64,000 bases of DNA, from contig NC_012586.1 of the NCBI RefSeq assembly GCF_000018545.1, positions 1,550,001 through 1,614,000 of the forward strand, read 5' to 3'. Shown one piece after another: positions 63,226 to 64,000 of the stretch (within the stretch, counting starts at the first letter, position 1; every line of letters begins with the position of its first letter). Under the pieces are notes generated by a model. That model saw only the letters and a program-made list of their open reading frames with translations, was not told the origin of the DNA and searched no databases. Source of the DNA: Sinorhizobium fredii NGR234 (lineage in GTDB: Bacteria > Pseudomonadota > Alphaproteobacteria > Rhizobiales > Rhizobiaceae). The translations under genes and the position numbers were made by a program.

Positions 63226-63461
63226 GATACTGGCCTCTTTCTGTTGGTTGCCGATGTTCACCACTATGCCGATGATGGGATCGCGATTCTTGTAGCGAAC
63301 GACGGACTTTTGTATTTTTTAATCGCCGCCGGTTCCGAGGCCGATGCGAGATCAAGAGCCGTAGTTGAGCCACCGAGACACGCTTCAACCGAGCGGCATG
63401 GTGCTCTTTGCCCTCCCAGAGGCCCTCGTTGTCCGATCTGCTGTTTGTCGTTGAGCCTTGC

Positions 63462-64000
63462 TCAGGACTGCCGGCTTCGTCTCCAGGCGCCGGGGGTGGT
63501 GCCCATCGCCTGTACAAATGCACGTGTGAAGTGGCTTTGGTCGGAGAAGCCGCAGACGCGGGCGATCTCGCTCAACTGGGCTTGTGAGAACTGCAGCAGA
63601 TCAACGGCCTTTTCGATGCGCTGTTGCTGCAGCCATCGATGCGGCGTTTTCCCCATGGTTTCGCGGAAGGCACGAAGAAAAGCTGCCTGCGAGAGATTGC
63701 AGGCCGAAGCGAGCTGTTCGATGCTCAGTTCACCATTCAACTGGCTCTGGACGAGGTCCCTGATCCTGGCCTGGCAGCGTGCGGAAAGCCGGCGTCCGCT
63801 GGCGGCCGCGCCTCCGCAGCCGTTGCCGTACTGCTGAACGACATAAACCCCAATTGCGATCGAGAGCTGGTCAACGAACAAGGCGCTTCTGTTCGCGCTT
63901 CCGTCCACTGTCGCAAACAAGGCGCTCAGCATGCCACCGAGCACTGGATCTGCGTGCGCGGCAATCGGGCGCAATTCGCTGACACTTCTCAGGTCCGCCG
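63462..64000 (-). CDS. AraC-family transcription regulator (partial, 5' end beyond the window)
   Basis: The frame is open to the right edge, so the true start lies outside; the visible part is about 179 residues. The C-terminal domain has both AraC helix-turn-helix units: LSIEQLASACNLSQAAFLRA and LSEIARVCGFSDQSHFTRAF followed by GTTPGAWRR. The N-terminal effector domain is mostly missing. It is on the same strand as, and 236 bases upstream of, the hydrolase operon starting at 63225, and probably regulates it. Confidence 0.87.
   Translation of the reverse strand, partial: ADLRSVSELRPIAAHADPVLGGMLSALFATVDGSANRSALFVDQLSIAIGVYVVQQYGNGCGGAAASGRRLSARCQARIRDLVQSQLNGELSIEQLASACNLSQAAFLRAFRETMGKTPHRWLQQQRIEKAVDLLQFSQAQLSEIARVCGFSDQSHFTRAFVQAMGTTPGAWRRSRQS

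Noticed and set aside
62237..63523. A 428-codon minus-strand frame overlapping the XapX and isochorismatase-like genes
   Set aside because: It is in a different frame from two supported genes, very Arg/Pro-rich, and crosses the intergenic region; a shadow.

Overview
The window looks like a piece of a large replicon of a Sinorhizobium/Ensifer-type alphaproteobacterium. G+C is high and there are many ABC sugar transporters. A cluster matches S. meliloti exsH-exsG-exsF (RTX-type glycanase, HWE histidine kinase, response regulator). A class III adenylate cyclase with TPR-like tail and a RIME-type rhizobial intergenic repeat point the same way. In S. meliloti, comparable exs genes sit on the pSymB chromid, so a chromid or megaplasmid is likely, but no replication gene is present here. 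No rRNA, tRNA, phage or CRISPR was seen.

Layout. 1-3417 is the 3' end of a cellulose synthase operon (bcsB end, bcsZ, TPR protein). 3607-7611 holds a DUF1328 peptide, an AI-2E family permease with an extra C-terminal domain, and an adenylate cyclase. 7991-12334 is a tight five-gene operon of N-formylglutamate amidohydrolase-like enzyme, DUF1704 zinc peptidase, ATP-grasp ligase and two tiny proteins; it is the most interesting poorly described system here. 12627-18018 is a ytfQRT-yjfF-type galactofuranose/sugar ABC operon with a FadR-type regulator. 18036-19532 is a RIME-like repeat split by a complete IS4-family element with 9-bp target duplications. 19494-26902 is a CUT1 sugar ABC operon with isomerase and Gfo/Idh dehydrogenase, divergent from a LacI regulator, with a perfect 18-bp operator between them. 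27223-30781 has a small secreted Cys protein, a site-2 protease with CBS domains, a DUF1772-like membrane protein and an S41-type protease homologue. 30809-34840 is a second CUT2 ABC system arranged divergently around a sugar epimerase-like gene. 34904-39557 is exsH/exsG/exsF. 39586-47610 is a family-5 (peptide/oligosaccharide) ABC operon, divergent from a GntR regulator and a mannonate dehydratase-like gene, followed by another GntR regulator. 47878-54499 is a large winged-helix/NB-ARC regulator followed by a degenerate DJ-1 protein, a Tat-leader alpha/beta hydrolase, an SDR and a Tat-leader metallo-beta-lactamase-fold protein. 54778-56981 is an MFS/LysR divergent pair. 57074-63225 is a probable six-gene minus-strand operon of detoxification-type genes, and an AraC regulator runs off the right edge.

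The genes fit a soil or root-associated lifestyle: making and trimming polysaccharide (bcs, exsH), scavenging sugars and uronate-like compounds through four ABC importers, each next to a regulator or operator-like palindrome, and responding to reactive or xenobiotic compounds. All four substrate-binding-protein genes are followed by a strong hairpin, which suggests the binding proteins are made in excess over their permeases. Functional names rest on motifs and family resemblance read by eye; no database search was run.
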